Shown one piece after another: positions 46,284 to 55,208 of a DNA stretch of 64,000 bases; positions within the stretch are counted from its first letter, which is position 1; each line of letters opens with the position of its first letter. A program made the translations under genes and the position numbers. Source of the DNA: an uncultured Chitinophagaceae bacterium (GTDB lineage: Bacteria; Bacteroidota; Bacteroidia; Chitinophagales; Chitinophagaceae); assembly GCA_937958995.1 (NCBI GenBank), contig CALGAP010000004.1, positions 124,001-188,000 on the forward strand, given 5' to 3'. A model generated the notes under the pieces. The model was not told the origin of the DNA. It saw nothing but the letters and a program-made list of their open reading frames with translations, and searched no databases.

Positions 46284-47510
46284 ATGGCTATAAAAGAATA
46301 TTTCGTTATACCACGCACATACAGACTATGGTCACTCGGACTGATGGGAGTTGGTGTGATATCACTAATTATCGGCTATATTTTGTATGGGCACGGCGAA
46401 CATCATGGCGCCAGGTTCTGGGCTTCGTTGCTGCAAAACAGCGTTTACTTTTTGTTGATCTGCAATGCCGCGATGTTCTTCATCTGTGCTACCACGCTGG
46501 CGATGGCCGGGTTCCTGATGACATTCCGCCGCGTAATATCCGCAATATCTGTAGCTGTTATTCCCCTGGGTATTATTGCTGCCATAGTGTTGCTGGCGCT
46601 CGTGTTTGTTGATCCGCATATCTACCACTGGCTGCACCCCGATGGCGATAAAATACTGGAAGGAAAAGCTGCTTTCCTTAATAAAGGCTTTTACGTAACC
46701 TGGACCATACTCACTATCGGCTTGTGGATTATACTGGGCAGGAAGATGCGTCAGCTTTCTTATGAACTCGACAACAATCCCTTGCCCAGTGCAGAGGCAG
46801 GAAGAAAATATATTTTCAAAAACACAGTGTGGGCCGCCCTCTTCATCGTATGGTTTGCGCTCACAGTAATGTCTGTTACCCCCTGGCTCTGGGTGATGAG
46901 TATCGACGCTCACTGGTACAGCACCATGTTTAGCTGGTACAACTTTGCCAGCACCTTCGTGGCCGGTCTGTCGCTGATTGCATTATTTGTTATTTACCTG
47001 AAAAACCAGGGTTACCTGGAATATACCAATGAAGAGCACCTTCATGACATTGGTAAGTTCATGTTTGCCTTCTCGATTTTCTGGACCTACCTGTGGTTCT
47101 CGCAATACATGCTGATCTGGTATGCGAATATTCCTGAAGAAACAGTTTACTTCAGGCCGCGCGTTACCAGCAAGAACTACAGCGGGCCTTATACCGGTAT
47201 TTTCTGGTTCATGTTTATCATCAACTTCCTGGCTCCGTTCTTAATACTGATGCGCAGGGGTTCGAAGAGAAACTATACTACCATGACCTTTATTGCCATC
47301 GTGATCATATTCGGTCACTGGCTGGATTACTACCAGGAAGTATTTGCCAGCGTGTTCCCCGAGCATGTTGAGCTGAACCTGTTCGATTTTGGTGTGGCAG
47401 CAGGCTTTGTGGGATTGATTATGTATTCAGTGGGTAATGCATTGGCGAAGTATCCGCTGGTTGAAAAGAACCATCCGTTCATTAAAGAGAGTATCATTCA
47501 TCATACATAA
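46284..47510 (+). CDS. actF: Alternative complex III subunit ActF, membrane protein
   Basis: 408 residues with about ten membrane helices, paralogous in architecture to ActC. Typical features are WASLLQNSVYFLLICNAAMFFICA, VTPWLWVMSIDAHWYSTMFSWYNFASTFVAG, FSIFWTYLWFSQYMLIWYANIPEET and GHWLDYYQEVF. ActF lies opposite ActC in the complex and is thought to support quinone binding or proton movement. Directly followed, after 15 nt, by cytochrome oxidase subunit II, which fits a functional ACIII-oxidase supercomplex. Confidence 0.92.
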   Translation: MAIKEYFVIPRTYRLWSLGLMGVGVISLIIGYILYGHGEHHGARFWASLLQNSVYFLLICNAAMFFICATTLAMAGFLMTFRRVISAISVAVIPLGIIAAIVLLALVFVDPHIYHWLHPDGDKILEGKAAFLNKGFYVTWTILTIGLWIILGRKMRQLSYELDNNPLPSAEAGRKYIFKNTVWAALFIVWFALTVMSVTPWLWVMSIDAHWYSTMFSWYNFASTFVAGLSLIALFVIYLKNQGYLEYTNEEHLHDIGKFMFAFSIFWTYLWFSQYMLIWYANIPEETVYFRPRVTSKNYSGPYTGIFWFMFIINFLAPFLILMRRGSKRNYTTMTFIAIVIIFGHWLDYYQEVFASVFPEHVELNLFDFGVAAGFVGLIMYSVGNALAKYPLVEKNHPFIKESIIHHT

Positions 47511-47525
47511 TATTTTAGACAGATC

Positions 47526-48674
47526 ATGACTACTACCGGATTTTTTATTGTGGCCATTCTTGCCCTCGGCTTTCTGATTACTTTCCAGATAGCCAAGGCC
47601 AGTGAGTATGTTTCGATACTGAAGGGTGAAAAGAAATCATTTGAGCAGAACAACAAGATCAATGCATTTCTGATGGTAGTGTTCCTGGTGCTGGGACTGA
47701 TTGGCGTGTGGTATTGCAACAAACTTCTTTATAAGAAAACATTGCTGCCCTATCCGTCTGCATCCGAGCATGGCGAGAATATAGATACCATGTTGTGGAT
47801 TACGCTGATCATTACCGGTGCTGTGTTTATAGCAACACAAATTCTGCTGTTTTGGTTCGCGTTTAAATACCAGCACAACGATAAAAGGAAAGCGTATTAC
47901 TATCCGCACAACAACAAGCTGGAAGTGATCTGGACTACCATTCCTGCTATAGCACTTTGCGTACTGGTAGGTTTTGGTCTGTTCTACTGGTTCAGAATTA
48001 CCGGTGAGGCGCCAAAAGAGGCCATGCAGATTGAAGTGACCGGTAAACAATTTGAATGGATTTTCCGCTACCCGGGACGTGATAACACTTTTGGTAAGAA
48101 ATATTTCAGGCTCATCGATCCGGGCAAGTTGAACCAGTTGGGCATGCTCTGGTCTGATACCACCCTGCAAGGTCCTTCAAGACCCGATCATCACGATCAT
48201 ACCAAGATGGTAAGCACCAGCACAGAGCTGAAAGCAGACCCCGCAGGTTTTGATGATATCATTATTCAATCAAAGCCTATGTACCTGGTGAAAGGTCAGC
48301 CGGTGAAACTGATAATCAATGCACAGGACGTAATTCACGACGTGGGCCTGCCGCATTTCCGGTTGAAGATGGACGCTGTACCGGGCACACCCACTACCAT
48401 GTGGTTTACGCCCAAGTACACCACCGAAGAAATGAGGCAAATCACAGGTAATCCGAATTTTGATTACGAAATTGCCTGCGACCAGATGTGCGGTAATGGT
48501 CACTACTCTATGAGAGGTGTGATTAAAGTAGTTACAAGAGATGAGTTTATATTGTGGAGAGCGCAGCAGAAACCTGCTTATGCAGATTTTAATCCCAACG
48601 CCGGAGGTACTGCTCCCGCTGGCGACGCGCAACCCGCAGATTCCGTACAAGCAGTGAGCAAAGTGGTTAAATAA
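47526..48674 (+). CDS. coxB: Cytochrome c oxidase subunit II
   Basis: 382 residues. Three membrane helices are suggested, at ~2-20, ~37-58 and ~82-108, with a further one at ~135-155 (IPAIALCVLVGFGLFYWF). The periplasmic cupredoxin domain has QFEWIFRYPG, HDVGLPHFRLKMD and the CuA ligand loop CDQMCGNGHYSM (two Cys four apart, then His and Met). No cytochrome c domain is attached, so this is an aa3- rather than caa3-type subunit. The tail is Ala/Pro-rich. An additional N-terminal helix relative to the classic two-helix subunit II is common in Bacteroidota. Confidence 0.93.
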   Translation: MTTTGFFIVAILALGFLITFQIAKASEYVSILKGEKKSFEQNNKINAFLMVVFLVLGLIGVWYCNKLLYKKTLLPYPSASEHGENIDTMLWITLIITGAVFIATQILLFWFAFKYQHNDKRKAYYYPHNNKLEVIWTTIPAIALCVLVGFGLFYWFRITGEAPKEAMQIEVTGKQFEWIFRYPGRDNTFGKKYFRLIDPGKLNQLGMLWSDTTLQGPSRPDHHDHTKMVSTSTELKADPAGFDDIIIQSKPMYLVKGQPVKLIINAQDVIHDVGLPHFRLKMDAVPGTPTTMWFTPKYTTEEMRQITGNPNFDYEIACDQMCGNGHYSMRGVIKVVTRDEFILWRAQQKPAYADFNPNAGGTAPAGDAQPADSVQAVSKVVK

Positions 48675-48701
48675 TTAAAAAAGTTTTCTAAAAAAGATAC
48701 T

Positions 48702-50519
48702 ATGGCTAACGATTCGTTTCATGGTCATCCGGAAGTGGTAACAACACATGAAGTACACCACGACGAACACCATGTGCATCATCATAAGGAGACATTCATC
48801 ACTAAGTATGTGTTCAGCCAGGATCACAAGATGATCGCTAAGCAGTTCCTTATTACGGGAATGATCTGGGCCATAATGGGAGGTTTGATGTCAGTGTTGT
48901 TCAGGTTGCAGCTGGGATATCCCGACCAGACTTTCCCCTGGCTCGAAGATATACTCGGCCGTTGGGCAAGAGGTGGTAAGATCTCGGTGGAGAACTATTA
49001 TGCGCTGGTGACTATGCACGGTACAGTGCTGGTGTTCTTCGTATTGACCGGTGGCCTGAGCGGTACGTTTGCCAACCTGCTTATTCCTTTACAGATAGGT
49101 GCGCGCGATATGGCGTCGCCCTTCCTGAACATGCTTTCTTACTGGTTCTTCTTCGGCGGTAGCATCGTGATGCTGGCTTCGTTGTTCATTCAGACCGGTC
49201 CCTTCAGCGGCGGCTGGACTTTCTATCCCCCACTGAGTGCCCTGGGTGATGCTTCTCCCGGTTCAAAGGCCGGCGCCGATTACTGGATCATCGGTATGGC
49301 ATTGTTTATTATTTCATCGCTGCTCGGCGGTCTGAACTATATAGCTACCATTCTCAACATGCGTACAAAAGGGATGAGCATGAGCCGCCTGCCGCTCACT
49401 TGCTGGGCGCTGCTGTTCACCGCTATCCTCGGCGTGTTGTCATTCCCCGTACTGCTGTCTGGCGTATTACTGGTGGTATTCGACCGTCACGCAGGCACCA
49501 GCTTTTATCTTGCAGACATTTTCGTGGGTGGTAAAGCGCTTCCCAACGAAGGCGGTAGCGCCATCCTGTTCCAGCACCTGTTCTGGTTCCTGGGTCACCC
49601 TGAAGTATATATCATCATTCTGCCCGCGATGGGTCTGGTGTCGGAGATCATGGCAATCAACTGCCGCAAACCTATCTTCGGATATATGGCGATGGTGGGT
49701 TCACTGTTTGCCATTGCTATCCTGGCCTTCCTGGTATGGGCGCACCATATGTTCGTTACCGGTCTTAACCCGTTCCTGGGTTCGGTATTCGTACTGTTGA
49801 CGCTGCTCATCGCCGTGCCATCGGCCATCAAGGTATTCAACTGGCTTACCACCATGTGGCGAGGCAACATCCGGTTTACGCCGGCCATGCTGTTTGCCGT
49901 AGGTTTTGTGAGCCTGTTCATCTCGGGTGGCCTTACGGGTATCTGGCTCGGTAACTCTACACTGGATATTCACCTGCACGATACCTATTTCGTGATCGCG
50001 CACTTTCATATAGTGATGGGTGTGTCGGCCTTCTTCGGAATGTTTGCCGGTATCTATCACTGGTTCCCGAAAATGTATGGCCGCTACATGAACAATTCAC
50101 TGGCCTATATCCATTTCTGGGTAACGCTGGTGGGCGCCTACCTTATTTTCTGGCCCATGCACTACCAGGGCCTTGCGGGTATGCCTCGCCGTTACTTCGA
50201 TTACAGCCAATGGCTTTCCTTTAGTCAATTCAGCGATCTGAATAAATTTATCTCTACTGTGGCCATGATCGTGTTTGCAGTACAGCTGTTGTTTGTGTTC
50301 AACTTCTTCTACTCTATTTTCAAAGGAAGAAGAGTTACCAGCACCAACCCCTGGCATGCAACCACACTGGAGTGGACTACACCTGTCAGACCTGGTCATG
50401 GCAACTGGCCCGGTGAAATTCCTGAAGTTCACCGCTGGGCTTATGACTATGGCAAAGACGGACGCGACTTCATTCCGCAAACGGAACCTGTCGGTCCCAA
50501 TGAAAGTAAACACCATTAG
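48702..50519 (+). CDS. coxA: Cytochrome c oxidase subunit I
   Basis: 605 residues with 12 or more helices. Heme a and a3 and CuB ligands can be seen: MHGTVLVFF (helix II), WFLGHPEVYIIILPAMG (His-Tyr crosslink site), WAHHMF (two CuB His) and HDTYFVIAHFHIVMG (two heme His). The Y in HPEVY and the classic E-less HPEVY context are those of A-type oxidases. The N-terminus is His-rich (HEVHHDEHHVHHHKE), perhaps for metal handling. Acts in the inner membrane to reduce oxygen and pump protons. Flanked by subunit II and heme O synthase. Confidence 0.95.
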   Translation: MANDSFHGHPEVVTTHEVHHDEHHVHHHKETFITKYVFSQDHKMIAKQFLITGMIWAIMGGLMSVLFRLQLGYPDQTFPWLEDILGRWARGGKISVENYYALVTMHGTVLVFFVLTGGLSGTFANLLIPLQIGARDMASPFLNMLSYWFFFGGSIVMLASLFIQTGPFSGGWTFYPPLSALGDASPGSKAGADYWIIGMALFIISSLLGGLNYIATILNMRTKGMSMSRLPLTCWALLFTAILGVLSFPVLLSGVLLVVFDRHAGTSFYLADIFVGGKALPNEGGSAILFQHLFWFLGHPEVYIIILPAMGLVSEIMAINCRKPIFGYMAMVGSLFAIAILAFLVWAHHMFVTGLNPFLGSVFVLLTLLIAVPSAIKVFNWLTTMWRGNIRFTPAMLFAVGFVSLFISGGLTGIWLGNSTLDIHLHDTYFVIAHFHIVMGVSAFFGMFAGIYHWFPKMYGRYMNNSLAYIHFWVTLVGAYLIFWPMHYQGLAGMPRRYFDYSQWLSFSQFSDLNKFISTVAMIVFAVQLLFVFNFFYSIFKGRRVTSTNPWHATTLEWTTPVRPGHGNWPGEIPEVHRWAYDYGKDGRDFIPQTEPVGPNESKHH

Positions 50520-50537
50520 AGATAATATCTATTCAAG

Positions 50538-51437
50538 ATGCAGCAGCAGGAAACCGTGAAGCAAAGCAGTTCTTTAATAATAGGGGGCAAAGTAAGAGAC
50601 TACATGATGCTGATTAAGTTCAGCCTCAGCTTCATGGTGGTGTTTTCTGCGGTGATCAGTTACCTGCTTGCTCCCGATGTGGTGGCTTACGACTGGTCGC
50701 GCATCATTTTGTTGTTTATCGGTGGCATGCTGGTTACCGGCTCTGCCAATGCGGTAAACCAGATTGTGGAGAAAGACACCGACGCGATGATGAAACGTAC
50801 GGCCAAACGTCCCGTGGCAGCTGGCCGCATGACAACGACCGAGGCCTGGGCCTTTGCGGTGATAGCGCTGGTAGCCGGTTTGTTCATTCTCGCCGATTTC
50901 AGCTGGCTGGCCGCTGGTCTCGCGCTCTTTAGCTGGTTTGTGTATGCCTATATGTACACGCCGCTGAAAAGGGTAAGTGCCGTTTCGGTATTAGTGGGTG
51001 CCGTGCCGGGCGCATTGCCTTGCCTGATAGGATGGGCAGCCGGGCAAAATGCCCTGACCATTGGTGGTTGGGTGCTGTTTGCCATTCAGTTTTTCTGGCA
51101 GTTTCCGCATTTCTGGGCCATCGCCTGGATTGCGCATAAGGACTATACCAATGCCGGGTTTAAACTGATGCCATCGGTAGAGGGACCTTCAAGGTATTCG
51201 GCCATACAGTCGATAGTATACGCGCTGGTGCTGATACCGATCGGAACGCTTCCTTACTTTACCGGTATGAGCGGCGTGGTAAGTTTCTGGGTATTGCTGG
51301 CAGCCAACCTGTTTATGCTGTGGCAATGCATCAGGCTCTACCGCCAGATGGAGGCAAAGGCAGCAAGAAGAGTGATGTTTTCGAGTTATATATACCTGCC
51401 GGTGGTTTTGCTGGCGTTGTTGGCCGATAAATTATAA
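50538..51437 (+). CDS. ctaB: Protoheme IX farnesyltransferase (heme O synthase)
   Basis: 299 residues and about nine helices, UbiA superfamily. The first Asp-rich motif NQIVEKDTDAMMKRTAKRPVAAG matches heme O synthases, and a second motif lies in AWIAHKDYTNAGFKLMPSVEG. It attaches a farnesyl group to heme b, giving heme O, the precursor of heme A for the oxidase encoded around it. Heme A synthase (CtaA/Cox15) is not in this operon. It starts 18 nt after coxA. Confidence 0.94.
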   Translation: MQQQETVKQSSSLIIGGKVRDYMMLIKFSLSFMVVFSAVISYLLAPDVVAYDWSRIILLFIGGMLVTGSANAVNQIVEKDTDAMMKRTAKRPVAAGRMTTTEAWAFAVIALVAGLFILADFSWLAAGLALFSWFVYAYMYTPLKRVSAVSVLVGAVPGALPCLIGWAAGQNALTIGGWVLFAIQFFWQFPHFWAIAWIAHKDYTNAGFKLMPSVEGPSRYSAIQSIVYALVLIPIGTLPYFTGMSGVVSFWVLLAANLFMLWQCIRLYRQMEAKAARRVMFSSYIYLPVVLLALLADKL

Positions 51438-51442
51438 ATGAA

Positions 51443-52018
51443 ATGCAAGTGATGGAAAGTACCGTGAGCACGCAAAGAAAAAAAATACATCCCCACAAGT
51501 TCACTCTGTGGATTGGCATTGGCAGCATTATCATGATGTTTGCCGGGCTTACGAGCGCTTATATCGTTAAGCGCAACCAGGCAGAGTGGTCGAGTGTGAT
51601 TATACCGAAGATCTTTTATTATTCCACAGTGGTGATGCTGATCAGCAGCCTTACCATTCAAATGGCATTAAAGGCGTTCAAGGAGCGCAACATGCATCAA
51701 TACAGGAGGCTGATCACCATTACAGCCTTGCTGGGCCTTGGCTTTATTGCTATGCAGATAACCGGCTTTATGCAGCTGACAGAAGCTGGCAGCCGGCTCG
51801 AAGGTTCAGGGGCTGCAGCATTTCTGTACGTGATTTTCGGATTGCATGCCCTGCACGTGTTGGGCGGAGCAGCGGCGCTGCTGTGGATGTTGTACAGAGC
51901 TTTCAGCGCGCGCATCAGGAGTTATAACCCGGTGCCCGTTGAACTGGCAGCCACTTACTGGCATTTTGTGGACCTGCTCTGGATATACCTGTTTGTATTC
52001 TTTTTGTGGAAAGTATAA
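51443..52018 (+). CDS. ctaE: Cytochrome c oxidase subunit III (first copy)
   Basis: 191 residues, five membrane helices. Subunit-III-like segments are KFTLWIGIGSIIMMFAGLTSAYIVKR, GLHALHVLGGAAALLW and TYWHFVDLLWIYLFVFFLW, the last being the hallmark C-terminal helix. Two in-frame ATGs exist (51443 and 51452); the first is listed. Heme-copper oxidase subunit III stabilises subunit I and its proton uptake. A second, longer subunit III follows 33 nt later, as is frequent in Bacteroidota. Confidence 0.9.
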   Translation: MQVMESTVSTQRKKIHPHKFTLWIGIGSIIMMFAGLTSAYIVKRNQAEWSSVIIPKIFYYSTVVMLISSLTIQMALKAFKERNMHQYRRLITITALLGLGFIAMQITGFMQLTEAGSRLEGSGAAAFLYVIFGLHALHVLGGAAALLWMLYRAFSARIRSYNPVPVELAATYWHFVDLLWIYLFVFFLWKV

Positions 52019-52051
52019 ACCAGTAAAAACTAAAACTCAAAACTTTAGATA

Positions 52052-52726
52052 ATGGCAAATGTTGTACCGGCAAATCAAAAGTGGTGGACAGGAGGTAAAA
52101 GTCCTTTCAATGTAGAGTATGGAAAACTGATGATGTGGTATTTCCTGATGAGTGACGCATTTACTTTCGGCGCCTTTTTGATCTCTTATGGTACTGTTCG
52201 TTTTTCTTCCAATAGCTGGCCCGACCCCAACTACGTGTTCAGGTCTTTCCCGGTCATAGGTGAAATGGATATTCCGCTGGCTTTCGTGAGCTTGATGACC
52301 TTCATCCTGATCATGAGTTCGGTAACCATGGTACTGGCCGTGGCTGCTGGTCATGCAAATGATAAGAAAGGTGTTATCAAATGGATGCTCTGGACTATCC
52401 TGGGTGGTCTTGCCTTCTTGGGTTGCCAGGCATGGGAATGGACACACCTTTATCACCAGGGTGCATGGTGGGGAAGAAATCCATTCGATAATATCGATGG
52501 TACTGCTGCTTCTACCAACTTCACCAATTTCTTTTTCACTATTACCGGTTTCCATGGCTTCCACGTGTTCTCGGGTGTGATCATCAACATTATTATGTTG
52601 ATCATGACCATCAAGGGAGTATTCGAACGCCGGGGCCATTACCTGATGATTGAGAAAGCCGGTCTGTACTGGCACTTCGTGGACCTGGTATGGGTGTTTG
52701 TATTTACTTGTTTCTATTTGTTGTAA
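52052..52726 (+). CDS. Cytochrome c oxidase subunit III (second copy)
   Basis: 224 residues, five helices or more. Features: KLMMWYFLMSDAFTFGAFLISYG, ITGFHGFHVFSGVIINI and YWHFVDLVWVFVFTCFYLL at the very end. It differs clearly from the first copy: it has the acidic LMSDAF helix of quinol-oxidase-like subunit III and a long soluble loop with WEWTHLYHQGAWWGRNPFDNIDGTAAS. Both copies may be present together in one enzyme or define alternative forms. Followed 33 nt later by the subunit IV gene. Confidence 0.9.
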   Translation: MANVVPANQKWWTGGKSPFNVEYGKLMMWYFLMSDAFTFGAFLISYGTVRFSSNSWPDPNYVFRSFPVIGEMDIPLAFVSLMTFILIMSSVTMVLAVAAGHANDKKGVIKWMLWTILGGLAFLGCQAWEWTHLYHQGAWWGRNPFDNIDGTAASTNFTNFFFTITGFHGFHVFSGVIINIIMLIMTIKGVFERRGHYLMIEKAGLYWHFVDLVWVFVFTCFYLL

Positions 52727-52759
52727 GAAAAAACTAATTTAAAATATTAATAGCAGATC

Positions 52760-53191
52760 ATGGAGAATACGCATCACACCGGTGGCCATGCAGCAGCACA
52801 TGCCGAGGAACATAGCTTTGATAAGAAAGCCATCTGGAGAACATTCTGGATATTGTTGATCATTACCATCGTGGAGCTGGTTTTGGCGATCCTGCATTTC
52901 TCTACAGGATTCCCGCCCAAATTGTTGCTCAACGGTACGTTTATCATACTTACATTGGCTAAAGCCTTTTACATTATCGCCGAATTCATGCACCTGCGTC
53001 ACGAGATCAGGAATATGATCATGACCATCGCGGTGCCGGCCCTCCTCTTTATCTGGTTCATAGCTGCCTTCCTTTGGGATGGCGACTCCTACCGCAACCT
53101 GCGCAACCGTTACGATCCCTATCATAAGGAGCAAAGCATGCCCAAGAAAGCGCCCGAGCACGAAGGCGCCAAGCCCGGAGAGCTGCACTGA
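52760..53191 (+). CDS. Cytochrome c oxidase subunit IV family protein
   Basis: 143 residues with three membrane helices (~27-48, 56-76, 90-108). The N-terminus is His-rich (HHTGGHAAAHAEEH) and the sequence KAFYIIAEFMHLRHE is typical of the CyoD/CtaF-like subunit IV. The C-terminal ~35 residues are hydrophilic. It likely assists assembly of the CuB site. The stop codon lies immediately beside the left arm of the inverted repeat at 53192, so the repeat interrupts the spacing to the SCO gene. Confidence 0.88.
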   Translation: MENTHHTGGHAAAHAEEHSFDKKAIWRTFWILLIITIVELVLAILHFSTGFPPKLLLNGTFIILTLAKAFYIIAEFMHLRHEIRNMIMTIAVPALLFIWFIAAFLWDGDSYRNLRNRYDPYHKEQSMPKKAPEHEGAKPGELH

Positions 53192-53288
53192 GAATACTGA
53201 ATTTGAAATTGAACAAGGAATGTTGGATGTGAATAATAAGCTTCATTCATATTCGACATTCCTTGTTCAATTTCAATATTCAATATTC
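53192..53288. repeat. Solo inverted repeat related to the four-helix-bundle element
   Basis: Left arm 53192-53237 and right arm 53242-53288 are near-complementary (about 40 of 47 positions) and can form one long hairpin. Both share the GAATAyTGAA...TTGAACArGGAAT core with the arms at 4391-4432 and 4904-4945, but nothing is carried between them. It sits between the subunit IV and SCO genes without interrupting either. Low GC relative to its surroundings. Confidence 0.7.
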
Positions 53289-53316
53289 GCCGATTTGCCC
53301 GACCTTTGCACCGCAA

Positions 53317-54120
53317 ATGAGCAAAAAAGCAGTCATAGCATTGTGCCTGGCAATTCTGTTGCCGGTGGTGAGTTATTTTATTGTGGATGCGGTGAGTAAA
53401 GATGCGGTGATTATGCCGCGTCATTATTTTCCGGAGTATACGATAGATACGGTGATTGAGGGGAGAAGAGTGACCGATACGGTATGGCACCAGCTGGGCG
53501 ATGTGAGGCTGGTGAATCATCTCGGTGATTCCGTGTCGATGCTCGACCTGAGGGGGAAGATTGTGGTGGCCGATTTCTTTTTTTCACGTTGTCCTACCAT
53601 TTGCCCGCGACTCACACGCAATATGCAGCAATTGCAGAATTCGCTCAAGCTGAAAGATGTGCGAAGGTCTGATACCCCCTTTATTCATTTCATTTCCTTT
53701 TCAGTAGATCCCCAGCACGATACGGTGGAAGTGCTACGCAAATATGCCACACGTTATGGCGTAAACGATGATCTGTGGTGGCTGCTGACCGGTCCGAAAA
53801 AGACTATCTACGACTACGCCATCAACGAAATGAAGATGGGACTGGTGGAAGCTGAAGTGGACACAGGATTTATACACCCCACTAAATTTACACTGATAGA
53901 TAAGAAGGGTTATGTGCGCGGTTTTTATAACGGGCTCGACACAGCGGAGATGGCATACCTGGCGAGAGATATCGGCCTGTTGCAGCTGGAAAAAGACCAT
54001 AGCCAACCTTCAAAAATATTTCAGCAATTAAAGGCACTTTGGCCTGTGTATATTGCCGTTATATTAAGCGTGATCATTTTTGTGTGGTTCACGCGCCGTT
54101 CCCGCCCCCAAATAAAATAA
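53317..54120 (+). CDS. SCO1/SenC family copper chaperone
   Basis: 267 residues from ATG 53317; an upstream in-frame start (53263) lies within the inverted repeat and is rejected. An N-terminal helix (~5-25) anchors a thioredoxin-like domain with the copper-binding pair Cys92 and Cys96 (SRCPTICP) and the distal His in FIHPTKFTLID. A second membrane helix is near the C-terminus (VYIAVILSVIIFVWF), less common in SCO proteins. Role: delivery of copper to the CuA site of subunit II. GACCTTTG 8 nt upstream of the ATG may be a local promoter. Confidence 0.92.
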   Translation: MSKKAVIALCLAILLPVVSYFIVDAVSKDAVIMPRHYFPEYTIDTVIEGRRVTDTVWHQLGDVRLVNHLGDSVSMLDLRGKIVVADFFFSRCPTICPRLTRNMQQLQNSLKLKDVRRSDTPFIHFISFSVDPQHDTVEVLRKYATRYGVNDDLWWLLTGPKKTIYDYAINEMKMGLVEAEVDTGFIHPTKFTLIDKKGYVRGFYNGLDTAEMAYLARDIGLLQLEKDHSQPSKIFQQLKALWPVYIAVILSVIIFVWFTRRSRPQIK

Positions 54121-54130
54121 ATGTACTGGC

Positions 54131-54712
54131 ATGTTACCTCCCGTCCTGGTAAAAAACGATAAGAAAGCCAAGTGGCTTATTGTCGGCGTTACTGTTATTG
54201 TCCTGATCGCCGTTGGCATCTTAGGCAGGGTAAAACTCAATGTGGATCCCGGCTTTGATGTGCATATTTTTGCAATGATCAATGCCATTATCAACTCCAT
54301 TGTTACCGTGCTGCTGGTGGCGGCATTGATCGCGGTTAAACACCAGAAATATTTATTGCACAAAAAGATGATGCTTGCGGCCCTGGTGCTGTCGGTGTTG
54401 TTTTTGATTTCCTATATCTGTCATCACCTGCTGGCGGGCGATACAATATTTGGCGATACCAATCACGACGGCGTGCTATCAGAGGCAGAAAAAGCGGCCA
54501 CGGGTGCATTACGGTATTTCTACTATTTGATATTGCTGACGCATATACCGCTGGCAGGACTTATTCTCCCATTCATTCTCTATACCGCCTATCGCGCCCT
54601 GATAGCGGAGTTTCCAAAGCATAAGAAGCTGGCGCGTATTACCTGGCCGGTGTGGTTTTATGTATCAATGACGGGCGTGCTGGTTTATCTGCTGATAAGT
54701 CCGTATTATTGA
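54131..54712 (+). CDS. DUF420 membrane protein with an EF-hand-like loop
   Basis: 193 residues with five helices (~14-32, 45-68, 79-100, 128-150, 168-190). DUF420 proteins (CtaM in Gram-positives) act in cytochrome oxidase assembly, which fits its place after SCO. Between helices 3 and 4 lies GDTNHDGVLSEAE: Asp109, Asn111, Asp113, Gly114, Ser117 and Glu120 match the 12-residue calcium-binding EF-hand loop exactly. The loop appears to be an insertion in the usual DUF420 layout. It starts 10 nt after SCO ends, so it is co-transcribed. Confidence 0.85.
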   Translation: MLPPVLVKNDKKAKWLIVGVTVIVLIAVGILGRVKLNVDPGFDVHIFAMINAIINSIVTVLLVAALIAVKHQKYLLHKKMMLAALVLSVLFLISYICHHLLAGDTIFGDTNHDGVLSEAEKAATGALRYFYYLILLTHIPLAGLILPFILYTAYRALIAEFPKHKKLARITWPVWFYVSMTGVLVYLLISPYY

Positions 54713-54731
54713 TTACTCAATTTTGCGCCAT

Positions 54732-55208
54732 ATGCAAGGAAATGCCTTTAGAGCCCTTAAGATCTTACACACTGCCCTGGTGACGGGTGTTGTGATGTTA
54801 GTTGCAGTAATTTTTTTGATAAAAAGCCTGCAGGAAGAAAAAATGGTTGACGAATCATTTGAAAATGTTCTGCAGGCAGTAGCGGCTGTGGTTTCAATCA
54901 GTTGTTTGCTGGCCGGCTTCACAATTTTCAAAAGGAAACTAGCGGAAGCACGCAACTTTGCCGGATCGGGTGAAGAACGCTTCGATAAATATCGCGGAGC
55001 TTGCTTAATTTGGTGGGCTATGCTGGACGGTCCTGCGATTCTTGCCGCGATTTCCTATTTGCTTACAGGCAATGTCGTATTTATCATACTGGCGCTTTTT
55101 CACCTGGGATTGCTATTCGTATTTATGCCGCGCAAAGACAACATTGTGACTTTGCTGAATCTCACCACTGAAGACGTACAGAAACTGGAAGGCACGGCGG
55201 GTGCTTAA
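54732..55208 (+). CDS. Hypothetical membrane protein (158 aa)
   Basis: 158 residues from ATG 54732; the TTG at 54723 is part of a -7-like box, CAATTTTG. Four helices are predicted (~12-32, 48-68, 92-112, 115-132). It carries a KRKLAEARNFAGSGEERFDKYRG cytoplasmic loop and ends in a hydrophilic, Leu/Thr-rich tail. No family is recognised. It is the last plus-strand gene of the respiratory block and overlaps the end of the convergent alkyltransferase-like gene by 4 nt. Its own promoter-like box suggests it may not be part of the cox transcript. Confidence 0.75.
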   Translation: MQGNAFRALKILHTALVTGVVMLVAVIFLIKSLQEEKMVDESFENVLQAVAAVVSISCLLAGFTIFKRKLAEARNFAGSGEERFDKYRGACLIWWAMLDGPAILAAISYLLTGNVVFIILALFHLGLLFVFMPRKDNIVTLLNLTTEDVQKLEGTAGA

